A stretch of 64,000 bases of DNA. It comes from Citrobacter arsenatis. GTDB lineage: Bacteria; Pseudomonadota; Gammaproteobacteria; Enterobacterales; Enterobacteriaceae. The notes beneath the pieces were generated by a model. The model searched no databases and was not told the origin of the DNA. It was given only the letters and a program-made list of their open reading frames with translations. Shown here one piece after another: positions 17,498 to 26,146 of the stretch. The position numbers and the translations under genes are program-made. Each line of letters opens with the position of its first letter. Positions within the stretch are counted from its first letter, which is position 1. The DNA lies in NCBI RefSeq assembly GCF_004353845.1, contig NZ_CP037863.1, positions 1 to 64,000 of the forward strand, read 5' to 3'.

Positions 17498-17548
17498 AAC
17501 ACAACATATAGAAGATAATTCAGCTGAATGAGTGGCATATGTTGTGTT
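17498..17548. repeat. Nested palindrome (cruciform-like)
   Basis: Outer arms AACACAACATAT (17498-17509) and ATATGTTGTGTT (17537-17548) are a perfect 12-bp inverted repeat. Inside is the perfect palindrome ATTCAGCTGAAT (17518-17529), sharing almost the same centre. No gene overlaps it. Confidence 0.75.
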
Positions 17549-17706
17549 TCCTGGCCGCAGTGCGCCGGCGTGTGGAAGAAAGATCCGGGACTCACAGAAA
17601 TCGGATCTGCGGCAACAGGAAAAGACATAATTGATAAAATAGCAATAATTATTCTAATTAGTGCATATCAGGCATAAATGTAAGACAGACATCTTTACAT
17701 TAATTA

Positions 17707-17781
17707 TAAAGCACAAATGCTTTACATGGTGATATAAAGCAAATAAGATTTACCAAACCAAGTAAAGCTATTAAGCTTTAC
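17707..17781. promoter_or_regulatory. Two TAAAGC-N6-GCTTTA operators
   Basis: TAAAGC-ACAAAT-GCTTTA at 17707-17724 and GTAAAGC-TATTAA-GCTTTAC at 17762-17781: same arms, same 6-nt spacer, 55 bp apart centre to centre. A TAAAGC half-site lies between them near 17735. They precede a gene with a ribbon-helix-helix N-terminus by 28 bp, so autoregulation is likely. Confidence 0.75.
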
Positions 17782-17808
17782 AATTCCAGCTAATTGAGGA
17801 GCTTCTGT

Positions 17809-18819
17809 ATGGCTATGGTCAATGCCCGCATCGATGACGATCTGAAGGCCCGGGTCGATGCAGTCCTTCAGCGCAGGAACATAACGGTCACCCAGAATAT
17901 GACAGATCTGTACCGTTATATTGAACAGCATGAGCAGTCACCCTTTTTGCCTGCCCCCCGGCCGCACACTGCCGGCGAGGTTGTGGCAAAGTGCTGTTCT
18001 GATTTGATGAATATCCGCGATGCACTGCTGCTTATCCGCGGCCATGCGGAGCGCCAGGCTGGCACAGGGGAGATGACTTCACTTTATCAGTTATTTACCC
18101 GTTCCCGCCTGGCGTTTGCCGATGGGCTGTGCTGGCTGCACAGTGCCCCGGCGTTACCCTTCACCGTTGACCGGCTGCTGCTGCCCCTGGCTCAAGCTCA
18201 GGCACAGATCGCAGAGTGTGATATTGCGCTGGGTGGCGGAAGCCGCGATGCACTGGTGCTTTCCGGTGAGAGGGAACAACACCTGTCCACCGCCATAACC
18301 AGCCTAGATGGCCTGGTCAGCAATTTGTGCCAGAAAGCAGGGTTACTTCGCCGGCTGGTACCGGTGGTGCAGGAAGAGCAGCGTGCAGACGGCGAACTCT
18401 GTTCTGTTATCACTGCTGACGCCACTTTTACGGGGCATGCTGATGTCATTGTCCTGCTCCGACCAGATCTGCTGCGTCTGCTGACGCCACGTCTGAAAGA
18501 GGCGATCCCCTGCCCGCAGCTGGCTGGTTGGGGACCGGGTGTGGATATCAACAGCGGCTATAACACCTTTATCCCGGCACCGGCAGACTCTGTCCCGGTG
18601 AGCCCGACATCCGCATTTGCCCGAGCTGCCTCTGGCGGGGCGATGGGGGTCTGCGGACTGCTTTTCATCCAGGGAGAAACCCGGATTCATTTCTGGCCGC
18701 AAAAAGAAGCCGGGACGGATGTCGTTACCCGTGAAAGGCTTGCTGAAGCCGTCTGCGAGAAGATGGACAGCCTTCTCCGTAAAATTCTTCAGGGCGCGGT
18801 AAGAGAAAAAGGGGAATGA
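17809..18819 (+). CDS. RelB/DinJ-type RHH domain protein with long C-terminal part
   Basis: The ATG at 17809 has GAGGAG upstream; 336 aa. Residues 1-45 (MAMVNARIDDDLKARVDAVL, then a TQNMTDLYRYIEQ helix) match the ribbon-helix-helix domain of RelB/DinJ antitoxins. About 290 further residues are unlike any antitoxin I know. No toxin gene follows; a strong terminator does. It may be a stand-alone regulator or an antitoxin-like domain fused to an effector. Confidence 0.65.
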   Translation: MAMVNARIDDDLKARVDAVLQRRNITVTQNMTDLYRYIEQHEQSPFLPAPRPHTAGEVVAKCCSDLMNIRDALLLIRGHAERQAGTGEMTSLYQLFTRSRLAFADGLCWLHSAPALPFTVDRLLLPLAQAQAQIAECDIALGGGSRDALVLSGEREQHLSTAITSLDGLVSNLCQKAGLLRRLVPVVQEEQRADGELCSVITADATFTGHADVIVLLRPDLLRLLTPRLKEAIPCPQLAGWGPGVDINSGYNTFIPAPADSVPVSPTSAFARAASGGAMGVCGLLFIQGETRIHFWPQKEAGTDVVTRERLAEAVCEKMDSLLRKILQGAVREKGE

Positions 18820-18971
18820 AAGGGCACGGTCACGTAATGCCTTCAGCTCAGCATACGGACTTTGCGTCGCCCGGGGGATGAAAATCCGGTTCCGCTCAAA
18901 AAGGTGGTTTCAGAACTGATCAGCAGCATAGAGCTGTCTGTAACCCCGCCACTGCCGACCATCCTGCTATA

Positions 18972-18995
18972 AAGCTCCCTCCGGGAGCTTTTTTT
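18972..18995 (+). terminator. Rho-independent terminator
   Basis: AAGCTCCC-TCC-GGGAGCTT followed by a T-run. It ends the RHH-fusion transcript and lies directly against the 3' end of the convergent RES gene. Confidence 0.85.
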
Positions 18996-20373
18996 AAAAG
19001 TCCGTAAGGTTATCAAAGGGTTCGTCAGGGGCAGGTTTTATTATAGTTTCCCCCTGCTGGATCGCAGTCTTACTGGTTCTGAATTTTACGCCGGTAATTT
19101 TATGGTATGTCATACCGTCGGTTTTCATCTTCAGTGTGTCTTTTTTTTCATTGGCGGACACAAATAACCCCAAATAGCGTGATTTTTTGGGTTCCTCAGC
19201 GATCAGCTGAATATTCGGGTTGAAAACATATATATCATCTTCGACGTTTTCAAACAGCTCAACCTGATAACGCCGGGAATTATCAGTGGCGTGCCTGACG
19301 CCGGAAGAATTATTAAACAGAACGACATTATACCCTGTTTTAGCACCCCTGCCGTCAGCGTAGTCCTGCGTGGATTTAAAGCTGACGCCATCAAGCTTAA
19401 ATTTATTCCGGTCACTCAGATAATCGGCAACCACCTGAGTGATCAGGTAATCACTGTCCTGTCTTTTTCCAAACGCGGGGAGCGTCAGTTTGCGGGAAAG
19501 CGTCCTGAAGAACACTGCACGCTCGCTGGTTTTGCGGGTCAGGGGATCAAATTTACTACCGGAGCCGAAACTGAGCGAGTCAAGGGCAGAGATGTCCAGC
19601 ACCTTGAGCTCTCGCAGCGGGACAAAGGGCACCGTCACCACAATGCTGCCGACGGGGGGTCTTACTTCAGCAATGGCCACATCCACTGAGGTGGCACCGT
19701 AAAACACGGAGATCCCCTGCGCATTCATGCGGCCTGATCGCGCCAGTAATGACGGGGGAGGCCCGAAGTTTTTCTCGGGCTGCGTCAGGGCCTGCTTCAC
19801 TTCTTCCGGATCCTCAAAGACCCTGGCGCGATGAAGATGCACATCTTCAGACAGCATTTTTATCGGTGAATCGCGGTTCCTGGTTTTCAGCTTATCGATA
19901 TCACTGAAAAGCGAATCCAGAAACGCGTTAACTTCACGGTTGAAATATCGAGTTTCCTTCAGAAGTGATTTGGTGACAGTCCCCCAGGTATAATCCAGCT
20001 CACCGGAAGAGTAGTTTCTTGAACGGTATACCAAATCATCATTATATTGCTCAGCATCATAATCATTATAAGGGTTGTATTCATAGCAAAGACCGGAATA
20101 AATATCCTCAGCCACTTCAAATTCAACCCCCAACTCTTCGCAGATGACATCCTGTGCAGGATTCCCGCGGCCTGAGTCATAGATATCCATATAAGCATCA
20201 TAATAATATTCAAAGACATCATTCATCCGAGTGACAATATCTCCCAGATGAATATTTTTACGCTTCAGTTTGCAGTAAGAACACGTCTGTTCGTTATTAC
20301 CGTTTTTCTTTATTTGCTGACTGACATATTTGTCCTCCACACACTTATGACAAATATATTTTTCATCCCACAT
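18994..20373 (-). CDS. HEPN/RES N-domain plus RES-domain protein (NAD phosphorylase-like)
   Basis: A 459-aa protein from the ATG at 20373. A zinc-ribbon-like CHKC (residues 8-11) and CSYC (31-34) pair opens it, followed by an acidic, Tyr-rich helical region like the HEPN/RES N-terminal domain. The RES part follows: HLHRARVF (Arg), then GISVFYGATSVDVAIAEVRPPVG with the Glu, and a later Ser. RES toxins degrade NAD+, normally restrained by a Xre-type antitoxin; none is adjacent. Stand-alone HEPN-RES proteins of this size occur in defence loci. Confidence 0.75.
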   Translation of the reverse strand: MWDEKYICHKCVEDKYVSQQIKKNGNNEQTCSYCKLKRKNIHLGDIVTRMNDVFEYYYDAYMDIYDSGRGNPAQDVICEELGVEFEVAEDIYSGLCYEYNPYNDYDAEQYNDDLVYRSRNYSSGELDYTWGTVTKSLLKETRYFNREVNAFLDSLFSDIDKLKTRNRDSPIKMLSEDVHLHRARVFEDPEEVKQALTQPEKNFGPPPSLLARSGRMNAQGISVFYGATSVDVAIAEVRPPVGSIVVTVPFVPLRELKVLDISALDSLSFGSGSKFDPLTRKTSERAVFFRTLSRKLTLPAFGKRQDSDYLITQVVADYLSDRNKFKLDGVSFKSTQDYADGRGAKTGYNVVLFNNSSGVRHATDNSRRYQVELFENVEDDIYVFNPNIQLIAEEPKKSRYLGLFVSANEKKDTLKMKTDGMTYHKITGVKFRTSKTAIQQGETIIKPAPDEPFDNLTDF

Positions 20374-20637
20374 GATTAAGCCGCCTGTGATGTGCTGATA
20401 CAGGGTAACTTTCCTGCAATTCTCAGCCTGAATCAAGAGGGGCGGAGCATCAGCACAGGACTGAGGCAGAATAAACTGAGTGGTTTGTCAGCGCGGGTGG
20501 CAAACACGGATCAAATGATACCGCTATGGCAGTTGCTGTGTCCTGCCGTCAGGTTAATAGCTGTAAGCTTCGTCCTTTTTTCGCGGGCAGTGAATATCTT
20601 ACTGAAAGCGTCTTAAAGCGACCGTGTCAGTCTCATA

Positions 20638-20667
20638 GAGATCCGGAAGTTACTTTTTTCGGATCTC
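20638..20667. terminator. GAGATCCG/CGGATCTC hairpin
   Basis: An 8-bp stem with a loop containing six T residues, upstream of the 68-aa membrane gene. It may be an attenuator or leader hairpin rather than a terminator. Confidence 0.4.
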
Positions 20668-20775
20668 CGTGGAGGAAAAGGAAACTTTTTTCATTTTTTT
20701 TCGCTAACCGGCCTTAAAGGCCGCATGTCGGACAGTAAATACATGCACATCAACCAAGACATGAAGGAGAATATT

Positions 20776-20982
20776 ATGTCTACATTCATAACTGCAGTAT
20801 TTGCTGTAATCTTTACTCTAATCGCCATCGGCCAGTTCATCTGGACAATCGTGGTCACTTACCGTGGTCTAACCTGGTTTTTGACCAATTTTGACGACCT
20901 TCCTCATATCTGGAAACGAAACTGGCGATTCTACCGTCGATTTGTTTTCCGCCGCATACGCCAACGCTTCTTTACCGTATGA
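20776..20982 (+). CDS. Small membrane protein, 68 aa
   Basis: AAGGAG lies 7 nt upstream of the ATG at 20776, which fixes this start over a longer frame from 20725. Residues 3-30 form one hydrophobic helix (ITAVFAVIFTLIAIGQFIWTIVV). The C-terminal third is Arg/Phe-rich (WRFYRRFVFRRIRQRFF). Its stop overlaps the 3' end of the convergent HTH gene by 11 bp. Unknown family; the shape resembles small membrane-active or toxin peptides. Confidence 0.55.
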   Translation: MSTFITAVFAVIFTLIAIGQFIWTIVVTYRGLTWFLTNFDDLPHIWKRNWRFYRRFVFRRIRQRFFTV

Positions 20983-21262
20983 TACGCTTTTCAAGCAGCA
21001 TACCCAGCCCGGCCAGCCAGCACAGACAGCACCAGGTGGTGAACACCATCTGTGTCTGGCCAGACTTCCACTTACGGATAGTGCGTTCGTCCACATCCAG
21101 CCGGTGGGCGAGTTGTCTGTCAGTCAGGGGAATAAGGCCCCTGACCAGCAGGATTTCGTGGACCGTGGGCATCTGCCAGTCTTCTCCGCTGACCAGCGTA
21201 TAGCCATTAAATTTTTTCTGCTCAATCAGCTCGGTGATCTGTCGGGCTATTTCTGCTTTCAT
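20972..21262 (-). CDS. Helix-turn-helix regulator with C-terminal hydrophobic segment
   Basis: A 96-aa protein whose start overlaps the stop of the upstream 345-aa gene by 4 bp. The central LTDRQLAHRLDVDERTIRKWKSGQ is a clear HTH. The C-terminal MVFTTWCCLCWLAGLGMLL is hydrophobic. Possibly a plasmid-coded regulator; target unknown. Confidence 0.65.
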   Translation of the reverse strand: MKAEIARQITELIEQKKFNGYTLVSGEDWQMPTVHEILLVRGLIPLTDRQLAHRLDVDERTIRKWKSGQTQMVFTTWCCLCWLAGLGMLLEKRIIR

Positions 21263-22296
21263 TGAGATGCGTGCTGGGACATGGAGGGAATCAGGAGCGA
21301 CCGGACATCCACGGTGGCATCTTCCGTTTCGTTGTTCTCACTACCTTGCGTCAGCTCATTAAGATACGCGCGAATTTGCGCCGTCTGCTTCAGGTAATAG
21401 CACAGATTTAAGGCGATTCGTACTCTGTCGTCGGATAGCCCACGCCCTGAGAAGGCTGAACTCCGAAGATCTCCAGGCGTTTGAGATGTGTTTCTCTTAT
21501 GGTAGATGCTCATCACTTCAGCATGCAGCGCGGAAAAACTGTTGGGTTCTCTCAGGCGCTGATCATTTCTGTAAATGACCCGGGCAGTATCCAGATCATT
21601 TTGCTGGAGCAATATCCAGCCATAAAGGGTCTCGCTTGAATGTAAATTGTCCGGTGCTATCCATCCACGCTTATCTGCATAGATGTACTCATGAAGCAAC
21701 GATCTGAGTCGTTCCTCCAGGAAACTAAGTTTAGTGCGTAGTTGTTTCTGGACATTGTCAATCTTGTTATGAATCGCCAGATTCAGCGTGAGCATATAGA
21801 AAAACAGATTGATATGGGCCTCGGTGACGGCATTAAAGCGGCGTTCGGACTCCTTATCATGTCTATCCCCAACACTCATTTCAGCCGTTAAACGGGTTCC
21901 CTGATGTTCCAGCACCGCATAAAGATCGATACCACGTCGTTTCACCTCACCAAGTACAGCCACGGAAGGCATTTCGAAGCACGCATCATACTGGTCGATA
22001 AACTGCTGATAGGCTATGCCGGCATTTTCAAATCGCTCATCCCTGATGACGTCCAGTATCCGTGTAACCTGCTTGCGGACTTCCTGCTGAAAGGCTTCCA
22101 CATCAACATCGTTATAGATAAGCGTGTTTGACTGCATCGCTATCAGGTAGGCGGGGAGCATTTCAGGCACACGCTCATTAGAAATGATTCGCCCGGTGAC
22201 TGTGTCCCTGATTGCCTGCCGTGGCTGTTCCTTAACAGCCTCTCCGGCCGCGACCTTTTTCTCAACATCAGACCGCTTGTGCAGTTGCTGGATCAT
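21259..22296 (-). CDS. Hypothetical helical protein, 345 aa
   Basis: An AAAGGGAAAGAG site precedes the ATG. The protein is almost all helical, with repeated LRSLLHEYIYAD and SETLYGWILLQQNDLDTARVIYR stretches recalling TPR-like packing. No catalytic motif or signal peptide. It is translationally coupled to the HTH gene downstream. Family not recognised. Confidence 0.6.
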   Translation of the reverse strand: MIQQLHKRSDVEKKVAAGEAVKEQPRQAIRDTVTGRIISNERVPEMLPAYLIAMQSNTLIYNDVDVEAFQQEVRKQVTRILDVIRDERFENAGIAYQQFIDQYDACFEMPSVAVLGEVKRRGIDLYAVLEHQGTRLTAEMSVGDRHDKESERRFNAVTEAHINLFFYMLTLNLAIHNKIDNVQKQLRTKLSFLEERLRSLLHEYIYADKRGWIAPDNLHSSETLYGWILLQQNDLDTARVIYRNDQRLREPNSFSALHAEVMSIYHKRNTSQTPGDLRSSAFSGRGLSDDRVRIALNLCYYLKQTAQIRAYLNELTQGSENNETEDATVDVRSLLIPSMSQHASQ

Positions 22297-22388
22297 TTCT
22301 CTTTCCCTTTGTGTGGGCTGGCAATATCACGCCATTAGAACTCAAAAGCATGTCGACCGCAAAAGATCCACCTAAGCATTTTTTCAGA

Positions 22389-22577
22389 TCAGCGCGGAAT
22401 GTTCTGCTCACTACAGATTATATAAACCGTGATGAGTGACATTGTCACGTAATAGGGGCCGATGTATCTGCGCGGCATTATACCTGTCACTGGGAACAGC
22501 ACGGCCGCCATATCCAGCGCAAACGCCTGTGTATAAACTACCATTTTATGTCTGGCCTGGGTCTGAATGACGTTCAT
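22389..22577 (-). pseudogene. C-terminal remnant of a ResD-like recombinase
   Basis: VVYTQAFALDMAA matches VYTKVFALDVAA of the intact recombinase at 15014-15796, including the Tyr nucleophile. The rest of the domain is missing and the tail diverges. It marks an old copy or recombination scar of the ResD locus. Confidence 0.5.
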
Positions 22578-22599
22578 GGGCTAACGATGATTTAGCTGT

Positions 22600-23008
22600 G
22601 GCGGAAGGTATGAGGTGCCATCGGAATTGAAAAGATGCAATAAAGGAGATATTTTGTTTGAAATGATATAGTTACATTGAGTTAAATAAAAACCACAAGT
22701 AAATGTAGGTTTTTAGTTTTGTATAGAAAAAGAATAATAGTTAATATAATCCTTTTATTCTAAAGAGGTTTCTGCGGGGGACATTCTCGCAACGGAATTT
22801 TAAAATTTCCTGACCAGCAAATATCTGAACTTAACTTTGACTGATTGTGTAATCGCTTAATGTTAATTCAGATGGGATTTCATAAAGAGCTCCTTCTGAA
22901 TTAAACGGAGCTCTAAGATAACAATCCAAGAATCAGACTCACAGACAACAGTGGCTTTACGCTTATAACGTTACCTTATAGCACTCTGAAGTGAAGTGGC
23001 TTACTGAA
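22600..23008. other. AT-rich spacer with a terminator-like hairpin
   Basis: No gene seen. AGAGCTCC/GGAGCTCT at 22886-22914 (13-nt loop) is 95 bp past the stop of the minus-strand glutathione synthetase and could be its terminator, although the U-run is short. Confidence 0.4.
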
Positions 23009-24445
23009 TTAATCACTGAATACCAGCGAGTCTAAAACACCTTGTCCACTATGAACTCCTCCCTCAGTTGACTCTGCTGATTTGCTACGGATCAAATACC
23101 CAGCAAAACAGGGCTCAGCACTAGCTGCATAGTTATCTATCTGAACGGAGAAAATTCCTAATTCGCTGACCAGATCAGTAATCTGATATAACTCCCCTTT
23201 ACGGACAACCAGAGAGGGTACCGATCGCGGGGCAGGATGTAATCGACGCATGAACGACCACGATTGATATTGCAGCGGGTCAAGCTTTGCCAGTTTTAAC
23301 TGGATATCAGCACCAAACAGACAATGCCCACCCCCTTCACCTTGATTTTTGAGAACCCATGAATCAGAAGGAGACTCTTTTACGATGTTGATAGTATGAG
23401 GGTTAACAGGAAGCATTTCGCCCAACACCATTTTTATGGTGTTAACCTCTTCCGGTTTCAATCCGAAAGCAACCAGCTCATCGAGCCTCAAGTGAGAGAG
23501 CAACATTTGAACCCGCTTACTTGTCGCAAGCTGCTGAGCGACTGTTGCATTAACCGCAACTCGGTGCTGCTCGATCAGTACTCGTGTAGCCATTAACGCC
23601 TGACAACACTCCTTCTCATTGAGGCTGGCGGCTTCATAATCTGAGTATTGATATCCGGCACGTAAGTAGACAGTATCAAGTGGTCCTACACCGTTGAGAA
23701 TTAGCCTGTTTTTGTCACCGGTTCTCAATTGATTATGAAGTTCCTGAAAAGTTCTGCGATGCGTTTCGATCCCTTTTTGCTGAAGGGCTAGCTCAAGCAA
23801 GTGCTGATCAAACACGTTGTTTTCATGTTCTTGCACTATCATCAAGAATCTGGCCGGGCCTGGATCTTCGAACTCTTGTTTAATTCTGAATGTAGCCCGG
23901 GCAAGAGCTGCTGATATCCCTTCGATGGCATGGTTTTCGACAAGTATTCCCTTTGCCTGGTGGGACCATTCAGAATAAGTAGTTGACCATTGCCTTTGTA
24001 TATATTGATGTAGCTCGTGTGTCCGCTGACCAAATGGCCCCATACCGGCGGCTATGCCATTGAACTCTATTAGCTTAAAGCCATCGTGAACATCATCCAT
24101 AAAGTCGCTACGCATAATGAGCAATGGTAGCCGGGGAGCTGTGCTTGAGGATGAATGGATTTGTTGATGCATATTCAGTAAAGCTGAAAAGAAGGGATTC
24201 CCAGCTTTGATGGGATAAATGGCATCGTATAAAAAATCATGATTCTCAGAAACTGAATAGATTAATTTGCTGAGTATTTTTGCTAAGTTTTGTAAAAGCT
24301 TATAGGTTTCCCGCCTGATAGGCGTTGGCGTCAAGGTAAACGGGGTATGCACTGCAGAATACGACGATTCCTTAAAGGCGACACCATGTGTTAAGGCCCA
24401 TTCGACCGCATCATCCTTGATTTTCTGAAGGTCAAGAGTATTCAT
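23009..24445 (-). CDS. Eukaryotic-type glutathione synthetase
   Basis: A 478-aa protein. The ATG at 24445 has GGGGAC 8 nt upstream; the frame to 24478 is not needed. It matches the animal/plant enzyme rather than E. coli GshB: N-terminal PFTLTPTPIRRE, RSDFM, an IEFNGIAAGMGPFG substrate segment, and the glycine-rich loop KNQGEGGGHCLFG near residue 375, where the eukaryotic enzyme has EGGGNNLYG. It joins gamma-glutamylcysteine and glycine using ATP. It is divergent from arsR-arsC, so it probably supplies glutathione during arsenic exposure (inference). The NN-to-HC change in the loop is notable. Confidence 0.85.
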   Translation of the reverse strand: MNTLDLQKIKDDAVEWALTHGVAFKESSYSAVHTPFTLTPTPIRRETYKLLQNLAKILSKLIYSVSENHDFLYDAIYPIKAGNPFFSALLNMHQQIHSSSSTAPRLPLLIMRSDFMDDVHDGFKLIEFNGIAAGMGPFGQRTHELHQYIQRQWSTTYSEWSHQAKGILVENHAIEGISAALARATFRIKQEFEDPGPARFLMIVQEHENNVFDQHLLELALQQKGIETHRRTFQELHNQLRTGDKNRLILNGVGPLDTVYLRAGYQYSDYEAASLNEKECCQALMATRVLIEQHRVAVNATVAQQLATSKRVQMLLSHLRLDELVAFGLKPEEVNTIKMVLGEMLPVNPHTINIVKESPSDSWVLKNQGEGGGHCLFGADIQLKLAKLDPLQYQSWSFMRRLHPAPRSVPSLVVRKGELYQITDLVSELGIFSVQIDNYAASAEPCFAGYLIRSKSAESTEGGVHSGQGVLDSLVFSD

Positions 24446-24525
24446 TTTACGTCCCCTGATTATTACCTGACGTATCATTAAACATTGTTACCAGGATTCC
24501 TAGACTATAAAATTTGGTTGATTAC

Positions 24526-24549
24526 TTCAATAGTTCTTGTAGCATTGAA
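24526..24549. promoter_or_regulatory. Candidate ArsR operator
   Basis: Inverted repeat TTCAAT-N12-ATTGAA in the 106-bp divergent spacer between the glutathione synthetase and arsR. It ends 2 bp before the arsR start, fitting autorepression. Confidence 0.5.
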
Positions 24550-24551
24550 TT

Positions 24552-24923
24552 ATGAAAAAAGATACTGCAACTCAAGTTTTTGAATCCCTGGCTTCTGACA
24601 TCCGACTGGATATCTATCGCTTGCTGGTGAAAGCCGGGCCACAGGGCATGGTCGCCGGGCAAATAGCGTCAAGCCTTGCCATTGCTCCAAATAATTTATC
24701 GTTTCATCTCAAAGCGATGACACGTGTCGGATTGCTTTCAGTTGAACAAGAAGGTCGTTTTCAGCGCTATAGGGCGAATATCACTTTGATGCTGGAACTG
24801 ATTTCCTTCCTGACAGAAGAATGTTGCTCCGGTCATCCGGAAAAATGCATATCTCTGTACACGGAGCTCAATTGCACATCTTCAGATGTTCTTTGCTCTC
24901 ACCCAGAAAAAAATAAGGGCTAA
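24552..24923 (+). CDS. arsR: ArsR-family repressor (first ars cluster)
   Basis: A 123-aa winged-helix regulator: EGR...YRAN wing, a recognition helix in NNLSFHLKAMTRVGLL, and a C-terminal ECCSGHPEKC region with several Cys that could bind As(III) or Sb(III). The metalloid site differs from the R773-type ELCVCDLC motif in the ArsR at 33785. It is followed at 4 bp by arsC. No strong ribosome site, perhaps reflecting a short or leaderless transcript. Confidence 0.88.
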   Translation: MKKDTATQVFESLASDIRLDIYRLLVKAGPQGMVAGQIASSLAIAPNNLSFHLKAMTRVGLLSVEQEGRFQRYRANITLMLELISFLTEECCSGHPEKCISLYTELNCTSSDVLCSHPEKNKG

Positions 24924-24927
24924 TTTT

Positions 24928-25407
24928 ATGAACGTATTATTTCTTTGTACCGGTAACTCTTGTCGCTCCATTCTGGCTGAAGCAACGTTCAACCATCTTG
25001 CACCGGAGGGCTGGCATAGCATGAGTGCAGGAAGTCATCCAACTGGGCATGTACATCCTCGCTCACTTGCTTTGCTGCAACATGAAGGCATCTCCACCAT
25101 AGGTTGCTACAGTAAATCGTGGGAAAGTTTGCCACTGGTACCAGATATCGTAATCAGTGTCTGTGGCTATGCAGCAAATGAAACTTGTCCTACCTATTTG
25201 GGACTTGTACTACGAAGCCATTGGGGGGTTGATGACCCGGCTCGTGTTACAGGTACAGATGAGGAGATTAATGCGGCTTTTATAAAGGCATATACCATCC
25301 TTCGAGCACGCATCGAGGCGTTTTTTACTCTTCCGTTGGCTGATTTGCAAAAAGATAAAACCATGTTTAAAGCTGAACTGGATCGTATCGGCAATTTGAT
25401 AGGTTAA
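24928..25407 (+). CDS. arsC: Arsenate reductase, low-molecular-weight phosphatase type
   Basis: A 159-aa protein. The P-loop CTGNSCR has the nucleophile Cys7 and Arg13; later Cys residues in VCGYAANETC match the redox pair of thioredoxin-coupled ArsC. The SHWGVDDPAR motif is also conserved. It reduces arsenate to arsenite. This is a different family from the glutaredoxin-type ArsC at 37663. I chose the ATG at 24928, with AAGGG upstream. Confidence 0.92.
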   Translation: MNVLFLCTGNSCRSILAEATFNHLAPEGWHSMSAGSHPTGHVHPRSLALLQHEGISTIGCYSKSWESLPLVPDIVISVCGYAANETCPTYLGLVLRSHWGVDDPARVTGTDEEINAAFIKAYTILRARIEAFFTLPLADLQKDKTMFKAELDRIGNLIG

Positions 25408-25451
25408 GAATTTTTCCGTTTTTATGGTCTTTTAGGTGTAGAAACAAATAA

Positions 25452-25741
25452 ATGAGCAAGCTATAACACGTCCTAATGCCTGGGCATACTGTAGTGGTGT
25501 AAATGATATCCAGCAGATGGTAGATGAAGACGGGAGCAAAGTGGTGGTTGATTTACGTGCCGAATCGACGGGTTACACTGCGCATCAACCTGAGATGCAG
25601 CGGGTGAATATACCATTAAGAGATCATACTGAAGAGCCAGAGGAGCAACTGTTTCGTAAAGCGATTTTTGCTGTGGTGGATACCAATCAAAAAGGGAAAA
25701 AGATTGTATTTCATTGTGCCGCAAGTAAGGGGAAAAAATAA
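25452..25741 (+). pseudogene. Decayed copy of the dual-specificity phosphatase
   Basis: Closely similar to 27649-27925 at the DNA level (VDEDG..VVVDLRAESTG, HQPE.Q.V.I.L.DH.EEPEEQLF.KAIFAVVD). It has an early frame disruption after the ATG at 25452, and the catalytic loop HCGAGRGRTGT is replaced by HCAASKGKK then a stop. The C-terminal third is gone. Confidence 0.8.
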
Positions 25742-25972
25742 TGTTTTATTTATATTCAATGTGATGGATCCATCCCCCATCCAGTCTAACCAGACACCGC
25801 CTGGAGCGTTTCTGCTGAAGCCTCTCTCTCACGCGACTTGGCAGCAGCTAGGAGACTGTAATTTAAATTGTGTATCTTCCTGTTACATTTAAATCATTCC
25901 CTTGATGTTTTAAACATAACAGGAATATTTACGTTCCACTGCCAATCAAACCAATTAGAGATTTACTTTCTG

Positions 25973-26146
25973 CTACTCATCTTTTTCGGCAGTACTGCGC
26001 ATGGCATCTTGCATCCAAGATGCCTTCAACATGTTTGTTTGTACAATGCCATCAATTTCCGAGAATACAGGTTCAGATAATGACTTAAACAGGCACTCAG
26101 GCATACTTTCAAAAAGCCAGCCAACTATCTTGTTGATATGCATCAT
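25973..26146 (-). CDS. Small hypothetical protein, 57 aa
   Basis: ATGATG at 26146-26141 with AAGGGGGCG just upstream; it encodes MMHINKIVGWLFESMPECLF and on to RSTAEKDE, stop at 25973-25975. Composition is protein-like. No family recognised. It lies in a region otherwise full of decayed ars genes. Confidence 0.4.
   Translation of the reverse strand: MMHINKIVGWLFESMPECLFKSLSEPVFSEIDGIVQTNMLKASWMQDAMRSTAEKDE

Noticed and set aside
17437..17628. 63-aa minus-strand frame over the nested palindrome
   Set aside because: No ribosome site and the palindrome dictates part of the sequence; no family resemblance.
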